A stretch of DNA of 64,000 bases, taken from NCBI GenBank assembly GCA_037974665.1, contig CM075781.1:33953235-34017234 (forward strand), given 5' to 3'. This DNA is from Ehretia macrophylla (lineage: Eukaryota; Streptophyta; Magnoliopsida; Boraginales; Ehretiaceae). The notes beneath the pieces were generated by a model. That model searched no databases. It had not been told where the DNA came from and saw only the letters and a list, made by a program, of their open reading frames with translations. A program made the position numbers and the translations under genes. This document shows, one piece after another, positions 37,587-48,000 of the stretch; within the stretch, counting starts at the first letter, position 1; every line of letters starts with the position of its first letter.

Positions 37587-38270
37587 AGGGTATTTTTGAT
37601 TTAGCTCCACTTTTATATATATGAGACTTAAATTTTATATTTTTTCAAAAATGAGACTTACACTCCTTCTATCAAAAATTTGTTAATTTTTTTGTTAAAA
37701 CCTTATAAAATGACATTATTACCCTCACTAATCTCAAACGTCAACACACCCTAACCAATTTTATCCCCTTCGCACCGTAAAATAACCCGCAACTTTTCTT
37801 GAAACACCCCAACCATCCCCTACGCCTCACATCACCCCACCCACCCTTACACAAAAATCGAAAAAAACATGCTACTCCACTTGTCAAAAAAATAAATTTA
37901 CCCTAAACTTGTGTACTGTAAGGCCAATTTTTTTTTTCACAAGCTAAAAGAAGTGTAAGTGTTTTTTTTTTTTTTTTTGGTTGACAAAGAACTGTGTATT
38001 CAATTGAAAAAAAAAAAAGAAACAAAAAACGAAGAAAGACAAAGAACCATGTGTGTTGAGTGTCGTTTTTCGGGTAGAGATATTAGGGATGAGGAGGGTA
38101 GAATTGTTATTAAAATATTTTTAACATAAAAGTTAACTGATTTTTGACAAGTAAAAGATGTAAGTCTCATTTTTTTAATACACAAAAGAGTGTAAATCTC
38201 ATTTTTAAAAGAATATAAAATTTAAGTCTCATATATATAAAAATAAAAGAGATCTAAGTAAAAAATACCC
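37587..38270. mobile_element. Mutator-type MITE with about 80-bp TIRs
   Basis: 684-bp insertion with arms from GGGTATTTTTGATTTAG through ATGAGACTTAAATTTTATAT to GAGACTTACAC, inverted at the right end. Flanks are GTTAATTTA (37578-37586) and GTAAATTTA (38271-38279), a 9-bp duplication with one mismatch. The paralogous site at about 9,600 (GAGTTAATTAAATGATC) is empty. No transposase. Confidence 0.75.
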
Positions 38271-38433
38271 GTAAATTTAATAATCAATATTTCTACACTC
38301 CCATCTCCATCACAGCATGGTCTACGTCAATTATTTGCACAATCCCATGATGATTTTGCGGCCTTATTAAATCCGAAAGACACGAAACGTCACTTTAGAC
38401 TATGAATTTTCTATACCTCAGAAGCCAGGGCAA

Positions 38434-38691
38434 TTGTTTATTATTCCTCATGTTCTCCATCTCGTTCTCCTCATTAGTGCATCTTGCGAGAGGTCTGAAA
38501 GAAGAGAAAAGACTTTAAACCACCATCCTTATTCCCTGATGTTCTGTTGCTCTTCTAGATGCAGTATCTTGAAGGTCTTGTTAGCGCTTTGGTTTCTCAT
38601 CATGCTCGAGTTAAATACAAGTCTCAAAGTACTTTGCTATGAACCTTGTTACCCCTTTGCACTAAATAGACCACCAGTTATATGTTCCTAA
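38434..38691 (+). pseudogene. B-type CRK first-exon fragment, second copy
   Basis: ATG at 38539 opens MFCCSSRCSILKVLLALWFL, a signal peptide nearly identical to the fragment at 10042 and similar to CRK-B. The frame runs about 50 codons to a stop at 38689-38691 and contains cysteines (CYEPC) but no DUF26 motif. The upstream 100 bases match the CRK-B leader. Whether it still makes a short secreted peptide cannot be told; a truncated relic is likelier. Confidence 0.55.
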
Positions 38692-38779
38692 ATCCTTAAA
38701 GGACCGAAAGTGCCATCATTGGGTCTACAACTGCAACGACTATTCTTTTTTTTTTTTTTTTTTTAAAGTTCAGTCGTTT

Positions 38780-39010
38780 TTAATTTTTCAAAAAAATTAT
38801 ATTAATCTTAATATTTATAAAAATAATTCAAAATGGTTCTTATTATTTAAAATTAATTAATTTAATCTTTATTATTTTTTTTAAAATTCAATTTAGTCCC
38901 TAAATAAAGGTAATGTGCAGTGACTAAATTGAATTTTTTTATAAAAAAATAAGGACTAAATTAATTTTTTTGAAAAACAATAAGGATCAATTTATGTTTT
39001 CTATAGTATT
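38780..39010. mobile_element. Decayed foldback MITE related to 52520-52919
   Basis: Inverted halves with ATTCAATTTAGTCCCTA and GACTAAATTGAATTTTTT around a short centre near 38,915. The same TAGTCCCTA words build the two better preserved MITEs at 52520 and 56423. Ends and target duplication are lost. Confidence 0.5.
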
Positions 39011-39019
39011 ATCGAACAT

Positions 39020-39235
39020 CAAAAAATTAATAAAATATTTTTCAAAAAAAAGAAAAAAGAAAAAGGGGAATTAAATAATTTAATTAAAAAAGTAGAAAGT
39101 ACTCCAAAGTCAGATTTTCTCATAAAATTAATAAAATATTTTTCAAAAAAAAAAAAAACAAAGAAAAAGAGGAATTAAATAATTTAATAAAAAAAGTAGA
39201 AAGTAGTCCAAAATCAGATTTTCTCATAAATGCCA
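39020..39235. repeat. Tandem duplication of about 101 bp
   Basis: Two adjacent units, each with ATTAATAAAATATTTTTC, AGGGGAATTAAATAATTTAA-like and TCAGATTTTCTCATAAA segments; high identity apart from A-run length. Confidence 0.75.
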
Positions 39236-40407
39236 TTTATTTTCGGACAGATTTGTCCATATAATATTTGGGATTTTTTGGGGTTCTTCTTCTATGAGAC
39301 ATGTGACAAATCTATTATAACCACATAAATAAAAAGTATTTTAATTAATTGACAAATATCAATTAATTGTTATAAGGGAGGTATCATATTAATTTATTTA
39401 AAACTATGTAAAGTTAAATTAATAAAAAGAGAAATTTCTGACAATATAACATGACATATTTACATGATATACACTAACATGCATTAATTTTATAAAATAA
39501 TAACTTAATGTATAATTGTGATAAATTTACTACGTATCTCATAAATTTTTTTTCCAATATTTAGCCCCGTTAATTACAACTGGAGGCTATAGTTGGAAGA
39601 AAAAATCAAATTCTGACTTTATCGGATCTGAAAATACCAAAAGCAGCAAAACCGAGAAGAGAAAAGGAGGTCGCTCTCTCGGACTTGGTCTGGTCCCCCT
39701 CCCATGTGCACAGTGACCCAATCCCGCGTATGTACAGTGATAAACTGTCACTCATCATTCAAACAGTGTCACGTGAATTCAGTAAGTGAACAATAATGGC
39801 AAATAGTACATATGCATAGTAATATACTTTTCTTATAAATATATATGGCTTCATTTCTATTCAAAATTCATAGTGAAATTAATATAATTTTTTCTAATTT
39901 TTCTCAATTCTCTCTTCTGTTATTGCTTTTCTAGCGGCGTCTCCATGGGTGTGAACATCAACAAATAGGGGCAAAGAGAATTGAGAAATTGGATAAAATG
40001 GGATATCATTCTTTTTAGTTCATGACATTACAAAAAAATAATAATATATATATATAGTCATTATTTCGTCAAATCCCTTTCAAAATGTCATTTGGACTTA
40101 TAATTATGTTAAAAACACTTATTTATACTTTTACTTTAATTTAAAATGTATTGATTAAAAAATTATTATTGCTAATGCTAATTTTTCAAAATTAATTCCT
40201 ACATTTTGTAGTCAATCCATCACTATTTAGCCAAAGAAGGTAAATTAATGACGGAACAGCCACTGAATTCTGAAAAAAATAAAAAATGTCACGACGGCAT
40301 ATTTTGCGTTGCTTTTCTGTCGTTGTTTGGCAACAAAAACAAGCTCGGTTGCCAAAATCTGTTGTCCATGTCTATTTTTGTTTTAGTGATAGCTTGAAAC
40401 GTTATTA
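39236..40407. other. Intergenic, partly duplicated from the A neighbourhood
   Basis: 39,236-39,920 shows nothing I can assign. About 39,928-40,400 matches 15,170-15,640. No gene is seen. Confidence 0.5.
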
Positions 40408-40907
40408 GGTCATCTCCAAGAGTCTTCCTATCTTAATTCCTTAGCCAAAATAGAGAGTCAAATATGATTTTCTCTAATAGCCTCCCAATAAGGGGTTCCC
40501 TAATTTAGAGAGCTCCAAAATTCCAAAATTTCTATTTTGGCTCTCTAATGTAAGAAGCTATATTTTTCTCCCTATTCATATTAAATACTTTATAAAGTAA
40601 TAACAATTATAATTAAAAGAATAAAATATATACAAAATTTATTTAAAAAGTTCCAAAAACAATATAATTATTGATTTTTTTTTTCAATCATATTGGAACA
40701 TAATCATTAATATACTAAAAAAATATCAAAATAATGTGTTAGTTAAAATAAAAAGTAACGTTAGATTAAAAGTAAAATAGATATTTTATGAATTAAGAAA
40801 GTTGTTAGAATAAAACTAAAATAAAAAATCACTAAAAATACATAGGCACTTCTTTTACTTTTTATTGTAGCAAAAATACAAAAATAAAAAGACTGTTAAA
40901 GATGGCC
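40408..40907. mobile_element. Harbinger/Tourist-like MITE
   Basis: 500-bp element with ends GGTCATCTCCAAGAGTC and GACTGTTAAAGATGGCC (imperfect inverted pair), flanked by TTA at 40405-40407 and 40908-40910. The interior is AT-rich without coding capacity. It lies just downstream of the block shared with the A neighbourhood. Confidence 0.65.
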
Positions 40908-41546
40908 TTACACATGCACATCAATAAGATAGGATGAGATTACATTTCCGAGTCAGCATGGATAAACGCTGTTGCAAGGGTCAATAATGGGAAACTACCT
41001 CCTCATGCCCACATTGTCCTTACCCTCTCCAGGCCTATTCACCAAAACTTTGAGCCATTATTCTTCCAAGTGGAAAGTAGTGAGTTGACTTCGAATTTGA
41101 ATGTTGTCGATCAAAATGGAAAATAACTTTTTGCTTTAAATAATCTTGTTGAAATATATTATTTTCTCTTATATGTATTTAATTCTTTTAAGAAAAATCT
41201 ATAAATTTTTAACTTTTTTTTATCAGTGAAAACTGCATAGTGTGAAACTGCCAATGATAGGATTGGAAAAAGGGTGCAACTATAAATGATTCTTCATTTC
41301 TTTGATTTAGCTTTACTCGTTTTAACGTATGACAGCATAAGGTCTAGCGATGCGGAGATTTTTCTTATTGGACAACTTGGCCGTCGTCAATAATTGTAGT
41401 GGAATAAACAATTTCTTATTGAATATTAATTCAAAATTTTTACGCAGACTATTCATTTTACCCCAGTCATGTCCATTGGAATTTGGAGACACTGAAAATT
41501 CCATTTCTCTGATTTCGCATACTGCATATGCTGGGCTCACGCTAAC

Positions 41547-42368
41547 ATGGATTATCAAAAAGGGTTTATCTTCCTCCTTCAAGTTCTCATATACCTTATT
41601 GGCCTCACCATAGGTCAGCAGCCATTATTCCATGTCTGCGGAAACGATGGAAATTACACACAGAATAGCGCATATCAGACAAACCTGAATGCTCTTCTCT
41701 CCTCCCTTTACTCTAACGTTAGCAGATATGGATTTTACAACGCTTCTGTCGGCGAAAACTCTGATAGAGTCAATGCAATTGTGCTCTGTAGAGGAGATGT
41801 TCAGCTTGATGAATGTCGTACTTGTATCAATGAATTGACTGGTGTGCTAGTAGAAAGTTGTCCAAATCAAAAGGAAGCAATAGGAGTGCAGGATATTTGC
41901 ATGTTAAGATACTCGAATAACTCCATAGTTGGAAAGATGACTACTGATCCTTCTTTCTCTCAGTCATATACTGAGGATGCAGTAAGCGTGAAGCAGTTTA
42001 ATCAGGAGCTGACAACCCTGTTGGACAGTCTACGAGAGAAAGCTGCAAATGCTGGATCTCATAGCAAATTCGCTGTGGGGGTGAGAAATGCACCTGATGA
42101 TAGTCAGAAAATTTATGCGCTAGTGCAATGCACCCCAGATTTGTCTGCCGACGATTGCAACGATTGCCTCATTAATGGGGCTGCTGATGGTATTCCTAAA
42201 TGTTGTAACGGGAAGAAAGGAGGGAGATTTGTTGGACCAAGCTGCAATCTTCGTTATGCGACCGACCAATTCTTCAATGACATTAGTTCAGAATCTGGAG
42301 AAACGCCCTTGGGTGAAGGTGTGTTGTATTTTATGCGCTTATGCATATATAACAGCATTAGACTATAG
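41547..42368 (+). CDS. CRK-type double-DUF26 ectodomain, no kinase (CRK-D)
   Basis: Open frame of 273 residues. Residues 1-24 form a good signal peptide (MDYQKGFIFLLQVLIYLIGL); two DUF26 domains follow, with C81-X8-C90-X2-C93 and C195-X8-C204-X2-C207, then CCNGKKGG and PSCNLRY. By comparison with CRK-E the coding exon would end at 42318 (GGTGAAG before GTGTGT) in phase 1; read through instead, the frame adds 16 residues and stops at 42368. No transmembrane or kinase exon occurs before the CRK-E exon 1 at 45062. It could be a secreted double-DUF26 protein (CRRSP-like), an alternative first exon for the CRK-E kinase, or the remains of a CRK that lost its kinase. N-linked sequons (NAS, NNS) support an extracellular domain. 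Confidence 0.72.
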   Translation: MDYQKGFIFLLQVLIYLIGLTIGQQPLFHVCGNDGNYTQNSAYQTNLNALLSSLYSNVSRYGFYNASVGENSDRVNAIVLCRGDVQLDECRTCINELTGVLVESCPNQKEAIGVQDICMLRYSNNSIVGKMTTDPSFSQSYTEDAVSVKQFNQELTTLLDSLREKAANAGSHSKFAVGVRNAPDDSQKIYALVQCTPDLSADDCNDCLINGAADGIPKCCNGKKGGRFVGPSCNLRYATDQFFNDISSESGETPLGEGVLYFMRLCIYNSIRL

Positions 42369-42373
42369 TTTTT

Positions 42374-42830
42374 TTATCTAATTACAGGAAAATAACAATT
42401 TATTTCATACAGTTCCTTTTTTTTTTTTTTTTTGGTTAATTTCCTTTTGTTTTTTGGAAAAAGGAAGAACAACGAGAAACCTTTTTGAAAGTAATATCTT
42501 TCTAAAAGGGAATAATAATCATTTTGGGTTTTTTTTACTGGAGCAGCAGAATGGATTGTATGTTGATTTAAAAAAAAAATTTGGTTAAAAAAATTATGAT
42601 TGTTCACTTTCACTGAACGCACATCTTAATTTCTCTCACTATATGACTACACACCTAAATTTAGATATCCGTTCTACCAGTATTGATTACTATACTATTA
42701 TTGCGTAAACCACTGTTCTTTTGGAATCCTCTTTGCCTTCGATGCTTGGGCGATTGAAGCACCATATTAGACCTTAGCTACTAGTTAATGATGTCGTGGT
42801 GGACCTATACTCTTTGGCAATTTTAGAAAT
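42374..42830. other. Non-coding sequence after CRK-D
   Basis: The start resembles the beginning of CRK-E intron 1 (TTRTATTTTA then CGCTTATGCATA). T- and A-runs follow; no gene is seen. Confidence 0.4.
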
Positions 42831-43180
42831 ATTCATATTGTTGATATTGTTTTCTTATTGATACTAGTGATATATTGTTCTCTATCGTATTGATTCCATT
42901 TTTCTATTGATACGAGTGACTGTTTTTCATCGATACTGTTGTGATTATTTCCTATTGATACTATCACACTTTCAGTTTCTTCAATTATTTTTGCATCAAG
43001 TTTATCGATATTGTTGTTATTGTTTTATCATTGATACTGGTGATACTATTTTCCATTGATATTATATCGTTTTCCTATCGATACTGGTGATACTGTTTTT
43101 CAATATATTGTTGTTATTGTTTCCTATTGATATTATCACACTTTCAGTTCTGTTAATTATTTTGCATCAAATATGTGGGG
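42830..43180. repeat. Two-copy tandem repeat of about 175 bp with short internal units
   Basis: Both copies carry TTTCCTATTGATAYTATCAC and TTTTGCATCAA in the same order, about 176 bp apart. Inside each, TTGATACTGGTGATACT-like units recur. No open frame spans it. Confidence 0.6.
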
Positions 43181-43489
43181 GTATTGGTCCTAAAATAAGA
43201 AATGCGTCTATACTTTTTTGTTTCTTTTGAATGCTAGTCTATATTGCATTATTGGGCATCAAAATTGCATCACTTGGTACTTTAAATATATTTCTGCAAC
43301 GGCCCCATGTTATTTTCTATAAATTTTCACTTATTGAGTTTTTATAATTTTTGTTTTAAAACACTTTTCTAGTTGAGGAAGTACTAATTTGTTTCGGGTC
43401 TTTAGGGTACAAACGTCCATCTAAGGCAAGGATAATTTTAGAGACTCTTAGGTGGAGATTAATATGCTAGAACGGGTTGACAATGAAAT

Positions 43490-44230
43490 TACATTTTCAA
43501 TTTTATTCTAATTTTTATGCTAGGTGTGAATTAATGAACTCGAAAATCTCATTCTCTAGATATTGTGATTTTCACAAATTTGGGAATAGCCATTCCACAT
43601 AAAGCACATGAAATTAGTCTATTCCTATGTTCTTGAGAATAAACTTATTTGTCAAATGATAAAAATACCCTTTTGAAATATAACATATATATAATTGCAA
43701 AAGTCCATTATTATTATTATTATTACTAAAAATTAAATGATCAAAATGTCCTTTCAAACCATAATATGTGTAGAATGATAAAGTGGGCACTCATTATTAT
43801 TATTTTTGTTATTATCGTCATTATTATTTATTGGTGTTAATATCATTTATATGATTTTTGAATATTATCTATTATATTTTAGATTTATAGTTTATTAGAT
43901 CACATAATACCCTTTCAATATATATAAACAAGTATATAATAATAAAAGAAAAATTTTTATTATTATCATTATTGATCAATGTTACTTATAACATTATTAA
44001 TAACAAAAAATATCCTTTCAAAACATAACATGCACATAATAATAATAAAAAAGACAATCCTTGTCATTATTATTGTTATTATTATTATTACAATGGATTG
44101 TCATTATTATTATAATTATTATTATTATTCTAATATTATTCTAATTATTCTTATTAATCTTATTATTATTTGTCAAATAATCAAAATGTTCATTCAATGC
44201 ATAAATTAAAATATATAATAGAAAATGAAA

Positions 44231-44265
<35 letters not shown>

Positions 44266-44300
44266 CAAATAATAAATATTACTATTATTGTTTATACTTA
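43490..44300. repeat. ATT/AAT microsatellite block in MITE-like sequence
   Basis: Trinucleotide ATT runs at about 43,705-43,725, 43,790-43,830, 44,065-44,130 and 44,232-44,265. Flanking words (GGGAATAGCCATTCC, GAAATTAGTCTATTCC) match the arms of the Harbinger-like family at 17735 and 46122, in inverted sense. Probably a degraded member; ends not found. Confidence 0.5.
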
Positions 44301-44429
44301 TTATCAGACTCTTTTGACTACTGTTTTTATTGACTACTACTACTAGTAATCCGTATGACTTTTTTGTTGTATCGTTTTCGGTATAAATTTCGTAAGAATT
44401 ATTAGTATTTCTGTTTGTCGGTTTACGGG

Positions 44430-44860
44430 CTTATGAATTAAAAAGACTTAGACTCTATTTGGTTTCACTGTAAAATTTCAGCTTTTGAGGTATAGCACTT
44501 TTAGAGTAGAATTTTTGTTAGAAGTGTTATTGAACAAAAATCGTTAACTGTTTTGGCCTGTTTTAGGAAACATTGAGCTTTTAAAAATTTTGAGGACAAT
44601 ATTGGACTTTATAAAACATGGAGAGGTATATTTTAGAAAGAAAAAAAAAGCTTTTAAAATTATGTAAAACAGTTTCGCAAAAGTCTTTTTTGAAAAGCTA
44701 TAATTTGGAGCCTCTCATTTTTTAATTTTTTTCAACTTCAACTTTTAACTAGAAGCACTTTAAAAAATAGTGCAACGAAAATGATCCTTCATTTCTTTGA
44801 TTAGCCTAATATGGTTCGTATTAGGTCTATCAATTTGATATTTCTAAATTCTTGTAGCAC
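44430..44860. promoter_or_regulatory. Putative CRK-E upstream region
   Basis: The last 80 bases (TTCATTTCTTTGATTAG, TAGGTCTATCAATTTGATAT) match the leaders of CRK-D near 41,293 and CRK-B near 19,860, so this is probably the inherited promoter or 5' leader. No specific element is identified. 44,436-44,770 may hold a small decayed MITE. Confidence 0.4.
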
Positions 44861-45061
44861 TTGACTGGCATTAATCATGGTGTAATAAACAACACTTTTG
44901 AATATGATTCAAATCCTATAAAAAGAAAAAAGAACTTGATTCAAATTTTTCTCACAGACTTTTCAACATTTTATTGCATATTGAGGCATACATTTTACAC
45001 CAACAAAAACTTGCACCACCATCATTATTTCGCCATTGCAGTGACTGCGCATATTGCATAT

Positions 45062-48000
45062 ATGTACTTAACATGGATTAGCAAAAAGGGCTTTATTTTC
45101 CTCAAAGGTCTCATACATACCTTTGGCCTCATCACAGGTCAGCCTCCATTGAAACTCTTCTGCATAAAAAGTGGTACTTACACGGAAAATAGCACATACC
45201 AGTCAAACCTGAATGCTCTTCTCTCCTCCCTCTCCTCTAATGTTAATAGATATGGATTTTACAATGCTTCTGTTGGCCAAAACTTTGATAGAGTCAGCGC
45301 AGTTGTGCTTTGTAGAGGAGATGTTCAGCTTGATACATGTCGTGCTTGTATCGATAACTCAACTCGTGTGGTCGTAGAACGTTGTAAAAATAAAAAGGAA
45401 GCAGTAGTATGGTATGATTATTGCATGGTAAGATACTCGAATAAATCCATAATTGGAACAGTGAGAACCGATATTGCTTTCTCTATATCGGATGCTGAAA
45501 ATTCACCAAGCGTGAACCAGTTTAATGAGGAGCTGACAACCCTGCTGGATAGCCTACGAGATCAAGCTGCATATGCTGGACCCTTTCGCAAATTCGCTAC
45601 AGGAAATAGAACTGCGCCTGGTTTTCAGACAATATATGCGCTAGAGCAATGCGTTCCAAATTTGTCTTTGGAGGATTGCAGCAATTGTCTCAGTACAGCT
45701 GTTGTTGAAGGTATTCATGGATGTTGTGACGGGAAGAAAGGAGGGAGAGTTGTTGGACGAAGCTGCAATCTTCGTTATGAGACCTACCGCTTCTTCAACG
45801 AGACTACTTCATCAGAAGATGGACAATTGCCCCCGACTGAAGGTTTGTTATATTTTAACCGCTTATGCATAGATTATAAATTTCGTCAAATTAGACAAAA
45901 GATAATAATTTTTTTCCTACCGCAATAACATGAGAATTGACTAATTCGATGTATTTTGTTTGAAATGGTTAATTCTAAATTTGGAGGAATTGGAAAACAT
46001 AGAGAATGTGTTTCCCATGCATGTTTATTCTCTCATACCAAATATGGAAGTCGAAATAGATTAAAAATGTCATTCTAATTAATCTCAACAAATTTCAACA
46101 TACCAATCACTATCTTAATTAGGGGGTGATTAGTACCTTGGAATAAATTTGGATAGGAAGAGAGTGAAATAGAACTTGGATCGGAATAGCATAAACTTAG
46201 TAAAGAATATGTCAAACATGGTATGTTCTACCAATGAAGATAGGAATGAGTATTTTAATTCCAAGTTCATGTTTGGTAATCAATATATTAAAGTAGTACT
46301 AGAAATGATTTGTATACCATTGGAATATACATTCATCCCACATAGAAAAATTATAATAATGAAAGTAATAATTTTAATCTATTATTATTGTTTATTAAAA
46401 TAATTGTTATTTATTAATATAATTTATGATTGTTATTATTACTTTCATTATTATGATTATTATTATTATATTTATTTTTATTCTTTAAAATAATAATGTG
46501 TATAAATGGCTAAAATTATAAAGTGAGATTTGAAGCATTTATATAATATGTTTATTAATTAATAATAATATTTAATTATTATTATTAGTATTAATATTGT
46601 TATTGTTATTATTATTATTAAGAGGATAAACATATACGTAAAAAGCTTAGTTTAATAATATATTATGCCTTTGAGATAACATTTTAGTTATTTAACAAAT
46701 CCGCTCATTTTCAAGAACTGAGAATGGACTAATCCCGTTGTCAAGAATGACTAATTTCAAGTTAGAGCGAATCAAATTATTACCTAGGAAATAAGATTTC
46801 TATATTCATTACTATATACGAAATATGAAAATCAAAATAAAGCTGAAGATGTCATTCTATTTCCAATCATTTCAACATACCAATTGTTACCTTAATTTAT
46901 TTATATTTCTTCGCTACATAAAAAGGAGTTCAAGTTTTCTATGGACAAACAACATAACACCTCAATTAGCAAAAAGCAAACAGCATAATACCTCCTTATC
47001 TTCGGGAAAAGTGCTAGTTACCCTACTATAGCATGGTAACTAACTAATATCTCCTTATGATTTTAAAAGAGTTGCAAAAAGCCCCCTCAAAATTTCAGTA
47101 TGTTTTAACAATGCATATACCTTATACATGCTGTAGATGCAATTGGTTGTAGAGTCCTCCTTAAATGTACACTTTTTTGGATGTCATCCAAAATATCTGG
47201 TTTATGTAATTGCATATGGCCTCCATCCATCCATTTCCTTTGTCCTTTTCCTCTTTGCTTTTCCTTTTCCTTTCCTTCGCTCCCTTTCCTTCGCTCCTCC
47301 ACTAGCTTCCTTTACCTTCTTGTCTTGGTACTTGCCATTAGACCACCACCTCTTCCTTGTCCCTATTTCCTTTCTCTTCTCTCTCTTTATATATATGTAC
47401 ACACAAATATATGAAGTTAATAGATTTTTTTCCTCTAAATTCATTTATTGATAGGGTTTAATTTAATTTGTCTGATAATCTCTCTCTCTCTATATATATA
47501 TAGATATAGGCGGAGCGGTATATTGGTTAGGGTATATATGCAAAGGCACACCATGTCTATCCCTCACCAAGTGAGGAGTATTTTTTGTAATTTCACCTAT
47601 TAAAAAACTCTCTTTACTCTTGTGTTATGCTTTTTGCTTTTATGATACAATTCACATAACATCAATCCCCAAAACGTTGACCAAATCCCGATGAATTACC
47701 CAAAAGTTGATCCCTTATTTGTTTTGCCTTACCTAGAACTAACATATGGGTAAGTCGGTATAGCCAGACCGAGTTATGGGTTAAAAAAATTGAGTGTAAT
47801 TCGACACAGTTGTTTAATGGGCTGAACTGAATATATATATATATATATATAACTAATTGGGGAGACTTAGATAGTTGGATTAATAAGTAAAAAAAAATTA
47901 AACTTAACTTTTTTAGTAAGTTTAATTCATCGATTAACGAGACACAAATTAATTGATAATATTAATATAAATGATAAAATATTATATAACAAATTATAAG

